A stretch of 5,896 nt of DNA. Origin: Sporomusaceae bacterium UBA1887 (GTDB lineage Bacteria > Bacillota > Negativicutes > Sporomusales > DSM-15969). The notes under the pieces were generated by a model that saw nothing but the letters and a program-made list of their open reading frames with translations, did not search any database and was not told where the DNA came from. Positions within the stretch are counted from its first letter, which is position 1; each line of letters opens with the position of its first letter. The DNA lies in assembly GCA_002337925.1 (NCBI GenBank), contig DDHB01000034.1, positions 15,484 through 21,379 of the forward strand. Reading direction: 5' to 3'. Made by a program: the position numbers and the translations under genes. Positions 1 through 5,284 of the stretch are shown here, piece by piece.

Positions 1-2
1 TT

Positions 3-713
3 CCCTATGAAGCATATGAAAAATACGGCGTCCGCCGTTATGGCTTCCATGGAACTTCTCATAAATATGTATCCCAACGAGCAGCTGAAATGATGGGACA
101 GCATATGAGCAATTTGCGCATCATTACCTGCCATCTTGGCAATGGCTCCAGTCTGGCAGCTATTAAGTATGGTAAGGCGATTGACACCAGCATGGGCTTT
201 ACTCCCCTGGAAGGCCTTGTTATGGGGACTCGCTGCGGCGAAATTGACCCGGCAATCATTCCTTTCTTGATGAAGAAAGAAGGTATGACACCGGATCAAA
301 TGGACGAATATTTGAATAAGAAATCGGGTGTTCTTGGTATATCCGGCGTTTCCAGTGACTTCCGGGATATTGAAGATGCAGCCGGTGAAGGAAATGAAAG
401 AGCTCAGCTGGCATTAGATGTATTTTCCTATAAGGTTCGCAAATATGTAGGCGGATATGTGGCCTCGATGGGTGGCGTTGATGCAATTGTTTTCACTGCC
501 GGACTTGGTGAAAATTCGATTGAAATGCGGGATAAAATCTGCAATGGTTTAGAATATTTAGGTACCCGCATTGATCATGCAAAAAATAATGTGCGCGGCA
601 AAGCACAGGAAATAAGCGTAGATGGCGCGAAGGTGAAAATCTTCGTTATTCCGACAAACGAAGAGTTGGTTATTGCCCGTGACACGAAAGCTATTTGCGG
701 CAGCTTAATCTAG
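3..713 (+). CDS. ackA: Acetate kinase, C-terminal part (5' truncated by window edge)
   Basis: Acetate kinase interconverts acetyl-phosphate + ADP and acetate + ATP in the cytoplasm; with phosphotransacetylase it forms the acetate/acetyl-CoA branch. The frame is open from base 3, giving 236 visible residues of a family usually near 400, so about 160 N-terminal residues lie upstream of the window. Visible family motifs in order: RRYGFHGTSH (fragment residues 11-20, with the conserved active-site His at nt 48-50), the nucleotide/phosphate loop HLGNGSS (nt 132-152), GTRCGEIDP (nt 225-251) with the catalytic Arg, FTAGLGENS, and the C-terminal IPTNEEL with the Mg-binding Glu (just after nt 657). 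The ATG at nt 90 is internal, because the conserved HGTSH motif lies upstream of it. The reading frame is intact to TAG. A hairpin follows directly, so ackA looks like the last gene of its unit; a pta partner could lie upstream but is not visible. Confidence 0.98.
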   Translation, partial: PYEAYEKYGVRRYGFHGTSHKYVSQRAAEMMGQHMSNLRIITCHLGNGSSLAAIKYGKAIDTSMGFTPLEGLVMGTRCGEIDPAIIPFLMKKEGMTPDQMDEYLNKKSGVLGISGVSSDFRDIEDAAGEGNERAQLALDVFSYKVRKYVGGYVASMGGVDAIVFTAGLGENSIEMRDKICNGLEYLGTRIDHAKNNVRGKAQEISVDGAKVKIFVIPTNEELVIARDTKAICGSLI

Positions 714-715
714 TA

Positions 716-746
716 GAATAGGGGCGGCATTGGCCGCCCCTATTTA
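716..746 (+). terminator. Hairpin terminator after ackA
   Basis: An 11-bp perfect GC-rich stem, ATAGGGGCGGC (718-728) pairing with GCCGCCCCTAT (733-743), has a four-base ATTG loop and begins 4 nt after the ackA stop. The following tract is only TATTT and then runs into A residues, so the U-tract is weak. The strong stem and its position still favour a terminator for ackA. The opposite strand lacks a T-run after the hairpin, so it is not a convincing bidirectional terminator. Confidence 0.7.
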
Positions 747-791
747 AAAAAATGGCATCTTTACTCTTTATTTGCTGAAGCCTCGAATTTC

Positions 792-820
792 TTGACAAAC
801 CATAATGTCGTGGCTATAAT
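792..820 (+). promoter_or_regulatory. Sigma-A type promoter of yceD-rpmF
   Basis: A perfect consensus -35 TTGACA (792-797) and a perfect -10 TATAAT (815-820) are separated by exactly 17 bp. The predicted start is near 826-828, giving a leader of only about 17-19 nt before the yceD ATG at 845. It lies between the ackA hairpin and yceD, so the pair is expected to be transcribed strongly and independently of ackA. No operator-like dyad is seen around it. Confidence 0.9.
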
Positions 821-844
821 AGATTAAGGTCGAGGTGGAAAAAG

Positions 845-1351
845 ATGAAAATAAATATTGCCCAGGCCAAACAGGAGATTGGCAGTACGTATCAATTTCA
901 ATTTGCCGCTTGCAGTGATCAGCTCGGCTTTGATGATGACGCTCCATGGAAAGGGAAACCCATTTTTGTTGCAGGACAAGTAATCAATACCGGACGGGTC
1001 TTAGAAGTCCAGGGTGTTATTAAAACATCGGGGACTTATAACTGTGGCCGGTGTTTAGAGCAGTTTTGTACCGATATTGAAGTTGCTTTTTCAGAGAATT
1101 ATCTGGCAGCAGGTTGTGACACTGCAGAGGAAGACGCTCTTTTTTATGAGGGCGATGAAATTGATATTACTGATTTGGTTCGTGAAAGCATATTGCTTGC
1201 GGAACCGCTTAAAATTGTGTGTACGGAAGAATGCAAAGGGTTATGTCCCGTTTGCGGCACAAATTTGAATGCAACCGCCTGTTCCTGCGACAGAGACTCT
1301 GTTGATCCTCGATTGGCAGTGCTTCAAAAACTGTTGCAAACGAAATCATAA
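845..1351 (+). CDS. yceD: DUF177/YceD family protein, 23S rRNA accumulation factor homologue
   Basis: A 168-residue DUF177 (YceD; YlbN in Bacillus) protein. Work in E. coli and plants links the family to 23S rRNA accumulation; the biochemical mechanism is not settled. Family hallmarks are visible: YNCGRCLEQF (Cys67, Cys70) in the middle, an acidic segment near residues 94-111 (EEDALFYEGDEIDITDLV), then a Cys-rich C-terminal region CTEECKGLCPVCGTNLN (Cys126, 130, 134, 137) with a further CSC (146, 148), and the terminal DPRLAVLQKL motif. The cysteine pairs suggest metal binding, which is inference. The ATG at 845 is set by GAGGTGG (832-838) with 6-nt spacing. It lies immediately upstream of rpmF, the usual arrangement for this family, and shares its promoter. 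No frame damage is seen. Confidence 0.93.
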   Translation: MKINIAQAKQEIGSTYQFQFAACSDQLGFDDDAPWKGKPIFVAGQVINTGRVLEVQGVIKTSGTYNCGRCLEQFCTDIEVAFSENYLAAGCDTAEEDALFYEGDEIDITDLVRESILLAEPLKIVCTEECKGLCPVCGTNLNATACSCDRDSVDPRLAVLQKLLQTKS

Positions 1352-1383
1352 TCCGATATTACATTGTTGTGAATTGTCTTGTT

Positions 1384-1401
1384 AAGGAGGTGGATAATAT
1401 G
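1384..1401 (+). promoter_or_regulatory. Strong Shine-Dalgarno fixing the rpmF start
   Basis: AAGGAGGTG (1384-1392) is near-perfectly complementary to the 16S 3' end and sits 6 nt before ATG 1399. It rules out the in-frame ATG at 1369, which would add ten residues (MNCLVKEVDN) not typical of L32 and has no ribosome binding site of its own. The strength fits the high demand for a ribosomal protein. Confidence 0.9.
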
Positions 1402-1578
1402 GCAGTACCAAAGCGTAAAATGTCCAAAGCCCGTCGTGACAAACGTCGTGCTAACTGGAAATTGACTATTCCTGGTTTAGTTGAATGCACTCAATGCCAC
1501 GAAAAGAAAATGCCGCACCGTGTATGTCCTGAGTGTGGGTATTATAAAGGCAAAGAAGTTGTAAAAGCAGCTGAATAA
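1399..1578 (+). CDS. rpmF: 50S ribosomal protein L32, zinc-ribbon form
   Basis: A 59-residue L32 of the large ribosomal subunit. The N-terminus MAVPKRKMSKARRDKRRANW is the classic basic L32 start that contacts 23S rRNA. Residues 30-46 carry CTQC...CPEC (Cys30, Cys33, Cys43, Cys46), the four-cysteine zinc ribbon, so this is the zinc-binding (C+) paralogue type rather than the cysteine-free form some bacteria induce under zinc starvation. Length is normal for the family. The start at 1399 is chosen from the Shine-Dalgarno sequence and the conserved MAVPKRK beginning. It lies 47 bp after yceD with no promoter between them, so the two should be co-transcribed. A strong terminator follows 10 bp after the stop. 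Confidence 0.98.
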   Translation: MAVPKRKMSKARRDKRRANWKLTIPGLVECTQCHEKKMPHRVCPECGYYKGKEVVKAAE

Positions 1579-1588
1579 AATGTCGTAT

Positions 1589-1641
1589 GGTGAGCATGAT
1601 AAGGGCGATTATATCCCTTACCGGCTCACTTTTTATTTTTT
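1589..1641 (+). terminator. Rho-independent terminator after rpmF
   Basis: A two-part hairpin: an outer 6-bp stem GTGAGC (1590-1595) / GCTCAC (1624-1629) and an inner 6-bp stem TAAGGG (1600-1605) / CCCTTA (1615-1620), separated by a small 4x3 internal loop and closed by a 9-base loop. It is followed at once by TTTTTATTTTTT (1630-1641). The long T-tract makes this the strongest terminator in the window. It separates the yceD-rpmF unit from the fapR-fab operon. Confidence 0.88.
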
Positions 1642-1653
1642 CGATAAAGTGAC

Positions 1654-1681
1654 TTGAATTTTTGATATCTGGTGTTATAAT
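1654..1681 (+). promoter_or_regulatory. Promoter of the fapR-plsX-fab operon
   Basis: The -10 TATAAT (1676-1681) is perfect and preceded by TG one base upstream (1673-1674), an extended -10. The -35 is TTGAAT (1654-1659) with a 16-bp spacer. Transcription should start near 1688, giving a leader of about 47 nt before the fapR ATG. It sits just after the rpmF terminator, and no other convincing promoter was seen between here and the right edge, so it probably drives the whole lipid operon. Confidence 0.82.
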
Positions 1682-1685
1682 AATG

Positions 1686-1704
1686 ATTAGCATTTGGTAT
1701 TATT
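1686..1704 (+). promoter_or_regulatory. Candidate FapR operator overlapping the transcription start
   Basis: ATTAGCATTTGGTATTATT begins 4 bp after the -10 box and covers the predicted start site. It agrees at about 14 of 19 positions with the FapR palindrome as I remember it from Bacillus (ATTAGTACCTGGTACTAAT-like). The position, where repressor would block initiation, matches known FapR operators, and the downstream gene encodes FapR itself. The dyad is imperfect: only four of nine position pairs are strictly complementary. Binding is therefore an inference from partial motif match plus context. Confidence 0.5.
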
Positions 1705-1720
1705 ACTTGCTTATAAAAAT

Positions 1721-1737
1721 AGGTGGTAGATTTAATG
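1721..1737 (+). promoter_or_regulatory. Ribosome binding site deciding the fapR start
   Basis: AGGTGG (1721-1726) lies 8 nt before ATG 1735. An in-frame GTG at 1723 falls inside this Shine-Dalgarno sequence and has none of its own, so the four extra residues MVDL are rejected as a start. Confidence 0.82.
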
Positions 1738-2289
1738 GCGCGTATCCAAAAGAAAATAAGGCAAGAACGGCTGAAAGAAAAACTACATAATAGCCCCTTT
1801 CTGACAGATGAAGAACTGGCGGCTTTTTTGGTTGTCAGTGTTCAAACCATACGTTTGGATCGCTTGGAACTGGGAATACCGGAGCTGCGTGAACGGATCA
1901 AGTTCATGGCAGAAGAAGCGCAGACCAAATTGAAAGCAATTGCCAGTGGTGATGTCATTGGTGAGCTGATTGATTTGGATTTGGGTAAAAGCGGTATATC
2001 GATTCTCGCCGTCACTCCCGAAATGGTTTTGGAGAAAACCAAGGTAGCAAGAGCTCACTATATCTATGCACAAGCGAACTCTTTGGCACTTGCAGTAATT
2101 GACGCACCTGCGGCTGTTACCGGCGTTGCCAATATAAAATATAAGATTTCAGTACATTTAGGCGAAAAGTTAGTCGCAAAAGCAGAAGTAATGAAAAAAC
2201 GAGGCAATAAATATTTTGTTTGGGTTAAAACTAGAAATGAAACTCAAGAAGTGTTTCGTGCTAAGTTTATTATGGCATCACTGGACTAA
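1735..2289 (+). CDS. fapR: FapR, malonyl-CoA-responsive repressor of fatty acid and phospholipid genes
   Basis: A 184-residue homologue of B. subtilis FapR (188 aa). In Bacillus and Staphylococcus it represses fab and pls genes and is released from DNA by malonyl-CoA. The N-terminal helix-turn-helix is at about residues 20-46 (PFLTDEELAAF...VSVQTIRLDRLEL), followed by the highly conserved linker helix IPELRERIK (48-56) and a hot-dog fold effector domain. The ligand-proximal segment ARAHYIYAQANSLALAVID spans 105-123. Numbering aligns without gaps to the Bacillus protein here: Arg106 is kept, while the usual Phe99 is Leu and the usual Gly107 is Ala. It is the first gene of the operon, 14 bp upstream of plsX, behind its own promoter and candidate operator, so autoregulation together with plsX-fab is expected. 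Confidence 0.96.
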   Translation: MARIQKKIRQERLKEKLHNSPFLTDEELAAFLVVSVQTIRLDRLELGIPELRERIKFMAEEAQTKLKAIASGDVIGELIDLDLGKSGISILAVTPEMVLEKTKVARAHYIYAQANSLALAVIDAPAAVTGVANIKYKISVHLGEKLVAKAEVMKKRGNKYFVWVKTRNETQEVFRAKFIMASLD

Positions 2290-2303
2290 CGAAGGGAGAA
2301 CGT

Positions 2304-3326
2304 ATGAAAATTGCTGTTGATGCAATGGGCGGCGATTTTGCTCCTGAAGAAATTGTCTTAGGGGCAATTGAAGCCGTTAAGGAATATGATCTGGAAGTTG
2401 TTCTTGTTGGCGATGAAAATAGAATCAACCCGTTATTACAGAAGCATAGCGGTCCAGTAAGTGATCGGATCAGTGTTTATCATGCCAGTCAAACGATAGA
2501 TATGGATGAGCATCCCGGCGTATCGGTACGCAAGAAAAAAGATGCATCAATAGTTGTGGCAACCCGTTTAGTGAAGGAAGGAAGCTGTGATGCTGTAGTT
2601 GCGGCAGGAAGTACCGGCGCTGCCGTAGCTGCCGCGATGTTTGGCCTGGGGCGCATTAAAGGTGTGGCTAGACCAACCATTGCAACTCCGATTCCCAATT
2701 TGACCGGCACTACTATTCTGCTTGACTCTGGAGCTAACGTAGACTGTAAACCCAAGCACCTTGTTCAAAGTGCGGTTATGGGATCGATTTATTCGGAATA
2801 TGTACTGGGGATTGAAAAACCCCGGGTAGGGCTGCTTAATATCGGTGAAGAAGAAAATAAAGGCAATGAACAGACTTTAACGACCTTCCCCCTTTTAAAG
2901 CAGCTGACAACGATTAATTTTATCGGTAACGTAGAGGGCCGCGACATCCCGAAGGGAACGGTTGATGTCGTTGTTTGTGATGGTTTTGTCGGCAATGTGG
3001 TATTGAAGCTTGGTGAGGGACTCGCCAGTGCGATCATGCAGCTAATTAAAGAAGCGATTAAAGGCAGCGGATTGTTGACCAAAATAGCTTCTCTAGCTGT
3101 TTTGCCGGCACTTAAGGGATTAAAGAAAAAATTAGATTATGCTGAATACGGAGGAGCACCCCTGCTTGGTGTCGATGGCGGTTTTATTATCTGTCACGGC
3201 AGCTCAAAAGCAAAAGCAATAAAAAATGCTATTCGGGTAGCTCATGAAATAGTAGAGCAAAAAGTAATTGAGCATATTCGAGACAGTATTGCTAAGGAGG
3301 GAATTGTTACCAATGAAAACGAATGA
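2304..3326 (+). CDS. plsX: Phosphate acyltransferase PlsX
   Basis: PlsX makes acyl-phosphate from acyl-ACP and phosphate; the product feeds PlsY, which acylates glycerol-3-phosphate. It is a peripheral membrane enzyme. 340 residues, close to the family's usual 330-345. Motifs in order: MKIAVDAMGGDFAP (1-14), VGDENRI, AAGSTGAAVAAAMFGLGRIKG (100-120), LDSGANVDCKPKHL (140-153), GLLNIGEEENKGNEQ (176-190), GNVEGRDIP (208-216), VCDGFVGNVVLKLGEG (224-239) and YGGAPLLGVDG (282-292). Residues about 255-276 (from GLLTKIASLAV to GLKKK) form an alternating hydrophobic/basic stretch matching the amphipathic helix region used for membrane attachment in Bacillus PlsX. ATG 2304 has AAGGGAG (2292-2298) 5 nt upstream. 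Its 3' end overlaps fabH by 14 nt, consistent with translational coupling. Confidence 0.98.
   Translation: MKIAVDAMGGDFAPEEIVLGAIEAVKEYDLEVVLVGDENRINPLLQKHSGPVSDRISVYHASQTIDMDEHPGVSVRKKKDASIVVATRLVKEGSCDAVVAAGSTGAAVAAAMFGLGRIKGVARPTIATPIPNLTGTTILLDSGANVDCKPKHLVQSAVMGSIYSEYVLGIEKPRVGLLNIGEEENKGNEQTLTTFPLLKQLTTINFIGNVEGRDIPKGTVDVVVCDGFVGNVVLKLGEGLASAIMQLIKEAIKGSGLLTKIASLAVLPALKGLKKKLDYAEYGGAPLLGVDGGFIICHGSSKAKAIKNAIRVAHEIVEQKVIEHIRDSIAKEGIVTNENE
3294..3315 (+). promoter_or_regulatory. Ribosome binding site of fabH inside plsX
   Basis: AAGGAGGG (3294-3301) inside the plsX 3' end precedes ATG 3313 by 11 nt, a longer gap than usual. An in-frame TTG at 3304 is only 2-3 nt from the motif, too close, so ATG 3313 is preferred. 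An in-frame ATG at 3268 would add 15 non-conserved residues and has no Shine-Dalgarno. Confidence 0.75.
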
Positions 3327-4329
3327 CAGAAGTGTCGGTATTTTAGGAATTGGCAGTTGTGTACCGGATAAAATTCTTACAAACAAGGATTTGGAAGCAA
3401 TTGTAGAGACATCTGATGAATGGATCGTTGACCGGACTGGTATCCGTGAACGACGCATTGCTGATGAGGCTACAGCTACCTCTGATCTTGCAACAGGAGC
3501 TGCGAAGAAGGCTTTGGCTGATGCCGGCGTTGATGCAGCAGACATAGATTTGATTATTGTGGCAACAGCAACTCCGGATATGTTTTTTCCATCTGTTGCT
3601 TGTTTAGTCCAAAATAATTTAAAGGCTACTAAAGCGGCTGCGTTTGACTTGGCTGCAGGCTGCTCCGGCTTTGTGTATGGTCTTGTTACCGGTACTCAGT
3701 TTATACAAGCAGGGCTTTATAAAAAAATATTGGTAATTGGGGCGGAGACTCTGTCCAAAATCTTGAACTGGGAAGACCGCAATACCTGTGTACTTTTTGG
3801 TGATGGAGCAGGCGCGGTAGTTTTGGGAGAAACTGCTCCAGGCTATGGTGTTATAGGGGTGAATCTTGGTGCTGACGGCTCTGGCGGAGATTTGCTTAAA
3901 TTGCCTGCCGGCGGTTCGCGCTTGCCCGCATCAGCCGAATCTATCAGCCAAAAACTGCATTTTGTTCATATGGATGGGAATGAAGTTTTTAAATTTGCCA
4001 TTAAAGTTATGGGCGAAGCTGCTAATGCTGCCCTAACGGATGCCGGACTTACTGCCGGTGATGTTAATTGGCTCATTCCTCATCAAGCAAATATTCGTAT
4101 TATCCAATCAGCTGCTAAGCGTTTGAAGCTGCCCATGGAGAAGGTTTTTGTCAACGTACACAAATACGGCAATACTTCTGCGGCCTCTATTCCTATTGCT
4201 CTTGAGGAAGCATTACAGTCTGGTCAGATCAAAAATGACGATATTCTTGTCTTAGTCGGTTTCGGTGCAGGATTAACATGGGCTTCTTGCGTCATAAAAT
4301 GGTGCAAGGAGGATAAAACTATTGTTTAA
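3313..4329 (+). CDS. fabH: Beta-ketoacyl-ACP synthase III (KAS III)
   Basis: FabH starts fatty acid synthesis by condensing an acyl-CoA primer with malonyl-ACP to give beta-ketoacyl-ACP. 338 residues, somewhat longer than the 312-317 of the B. subtilis and E. coli enzymes. The extra length comes from a few N-terminal residues, a short C-terminal tail (EDKTIV) and a loop LPAGGSRLPASAES (197-210), which many FabH proteins contain. The catalytic triad is complete: Cys117 in DLAAGCSGF, His257 in LIPHQANIRI, Asn287 in HKYGNTSAASIP. Also visible are ETSDEWIVDRTGIRERR (32-48), LFGDGAGAVV (161-170) and the glycine-rich VGFGAGLTW (315-323). Primer preference (acetyl-CoA or branched acyl-CoA) cannot be read from sequence with confidence. 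It overlaps plsX by 14 nt and fabK by 8 nt. Confidence 0.98.
   Translation: MKTNDRSVGILGIGSCVPDKILTNKDLEAIVETSDEWIVDRTGIRERRIADEATATSDLATGAAKKALADAGVDAADIDLIIVATATPDMFFPSVACLVQNNLKATKAAAFDLAAGCSGFVYGLVTGTQFIQAGLYKKILVIGAETLSKILNWEDRNTCVLFGDGAGAVVLGETAPGYGVIGVNLGADGSGGDLLKLPAGGSRLPASAESISQKLHFVHMDGNEVFKFAIKVMGEAANAALTDAGLTAGDVNWLIPHQANIRIIQSAAKRLKLPMEKVFVNVHKYGNTSAASIPIALEEALQSGQIKNDDILVLVGFGAGLTWASCVIKWCKEDKTIV
4306..4324 (+). promoter_or_regulatory. Ribosome binding site supporting the TTG start of fabK
   Basis: AAGGAGG (4306-4312) in the last codons of fabH lies 9 nt before TTG 4322. No ATG or GTG in frame falls at a suitable distance; the next in-frame ATG (4382) would remove the conserved YPILQGG segment. 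The TTG start is therefore well supported. Confidence 0.85.
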
Positions 4330-5272
4330 TAGCAAACTATGCCAATTACTAAATATCAAATATCCGATTTTACAGGGTGGAATGGCTTGGGTGGCTACGG
4401 CTGAACTGGCTGCTGCTGTTTCTAATGCCGGTGGGCTAGGTGTAATTGGGGCCGGACATATGCCAGCAGATGTGTTGCGCAATGAAATCAAAAAAACAAA
4501 GGCGATGACAACAAAACCGTTTGGTGTAAATATCATGCTCATGTCGCCTTTTGTCAAAGAAGTTATGCAGGTAGTCATTGATGAACGGGTACCTGTTGTA
4601 ACGACTGGCGCTGGTAATCCGGGCGAATATATTCCTCGCTTAAAGGAAATTGGAACCAAGGTCATTCCTGTAGTAGCTTCAGTTGCACTAGCTAAACGTC
4701 TAGAAAGAATTGGTGTAGATGCAATTATTGCTGAAGGCATGGAAAGTGGCGGTCACGTAGGTGAGGTTACAACTATGGCTTTAGTGCCTCAAATAGCTGA
4801 TGCTGTGTCGGTTCCGGTCATTGCCGCTGGTGGTATTGGTGATGCGCGGGGAATGATTGCTGCTTTTGCATTAGGTGCTCAGGGTGTACAGATTGGTACT
4901 CGTTTTGTCGCATCGACAGAATGTATTGCCCATCCTAACTATAAAGAAGCTATCTTGAGGGCTAAAGAGCGTTCTACCGTGGTAACAGGCGTATCTACGG
5001 GGCATCCTGTACGGGTTATTGCCAATAAGCTGACAAAAGAGTTTTCACGCATGGAAAAAGAAGGTGCCACTCCTGAGGAGCTTGATAATCTGGGAGCGGG
5101 GAAATTGAAAATAGCAGCCCGCGAAGGCGATGTACAAAATGGCTCTGTTATGGTTGGTCAAGTAGCTGGTTTAGTTCATGATATTAAACCGGTAGCCGAA
5201 ATCATAGAGGAAATTGTTCAGGCAATACCACAGATTATTTCAGGTATCAATACGACTATTGATGCAAAGTGA
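4322..5272 (+). CDS. fabK: Enoyl-ACP reductase II, FMN-dependent (FabK)
   Basis: FabK reduces trans-2-enoyl-ACP to acyl-ACP with NAD(P)H and FMN, the last step of each elongation cycle. It is unrelated in fold to FabI and intrinsically insensitive to triclosan. 316 residues, matching the Streptococcus pneumoniae enzyme in length and along its whole course. Visible are YPILQGGMAWVA (14-25), NAGGLGVIG (35-43), KPFGVNIMLMSPF (65-77), VVTTGAGNP (92-100), AEGMESGGHVG (137-147) with His145 equivalent to the catalytic-region His144 of pneumococcal FabK, PVIAAGGIGD (165-174), QIGTRFV (190-196), AHPNYKE (203-209) and GSVMVGQVAGLV (274-285). Such genes are often mislabelled nitronate monooxygenase, a related TIM-barrel flavoprotein family; the fab neighbours and FabK-specific motifs favour enoyl reductase. 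It starts with TTG, overlaps fabH by 8 nt, and ends 12 nt before fabD. Confidence 0.95.
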   Translation: MFNSKLCQLLNIKYPILQGGMAWVATAELAAAVSNAGGLGVIGAGHMPADVLRNEIKKTKAMTTKPFGVNIMLMSPFVKEVMQVVIDERVPVVTTGAGNPGEYIPRLKEIGTKVIPVVASVALAKRLERIGVDAIIAEGMESGGHVGEVTTMALVPQIADAVSVPVIAAGGIGDARGMIAAFALGAQGVQIGTRFVASTECIAHPNYKEAILRAKERSTVVTGVSTGHPVRVIANKLTKEFSRMEKEGATPEELDNLGAGKLKIAAREGDVQNGSVMVGQVAGLVHDIKPVAEIIEEIVQAIPQIISGINTTIDAK

Positions 5273-5284
5273 GAGGGTGAAGCT

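Noticed and set aside
714..844. Possible small RNA or riboswitch between ackA and yceD
   Set aside because: The only structured element is the ackA hairpin, and the promoter for yceD follows with a leader under 20 nt, too short for a riboswitch or T-box.
1077..1268. 63-residue plus-strand open frame inside yceD
   Set aside because: It is in another frame of the conserved YceD gene, with hydrophobic low-complexity composition and no Shine-Dalgarno.
1466..1693. 75-residue minus-strand open frame covering the rpmF terminator and fapR promoter
   Set aside because: It runs through a rho-independent terminator and overlaps rpmF; the residues are those expected from translating these elements backwards.
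1783..2073. 96-residue minus-strand open frame opposite fapR
   Set aside because: It is fully antisense to the conserved HTH and effector domain of FapR, with no supporting signals.
3204..3545. 113-residue minus-strand open frame across the plsX/fabH junction
   Set aside because: It is antisense to two conserved genes, rich in Ala/Ser, and ends in a phenylalanine/tyrosine run produced by the A/T-rich plsX 3' end; no domain is recognisable.
4273..4740. 155-residue open frame on the minus strand opposite fabK
   Set aside because: It lies antisense to the strongly conserved fabH end and fabK start, has low-complexity Ser/Thr/Pro/Ala composition typical of a reverse-strand shadow, and no ribosome binding site or recognisable family.
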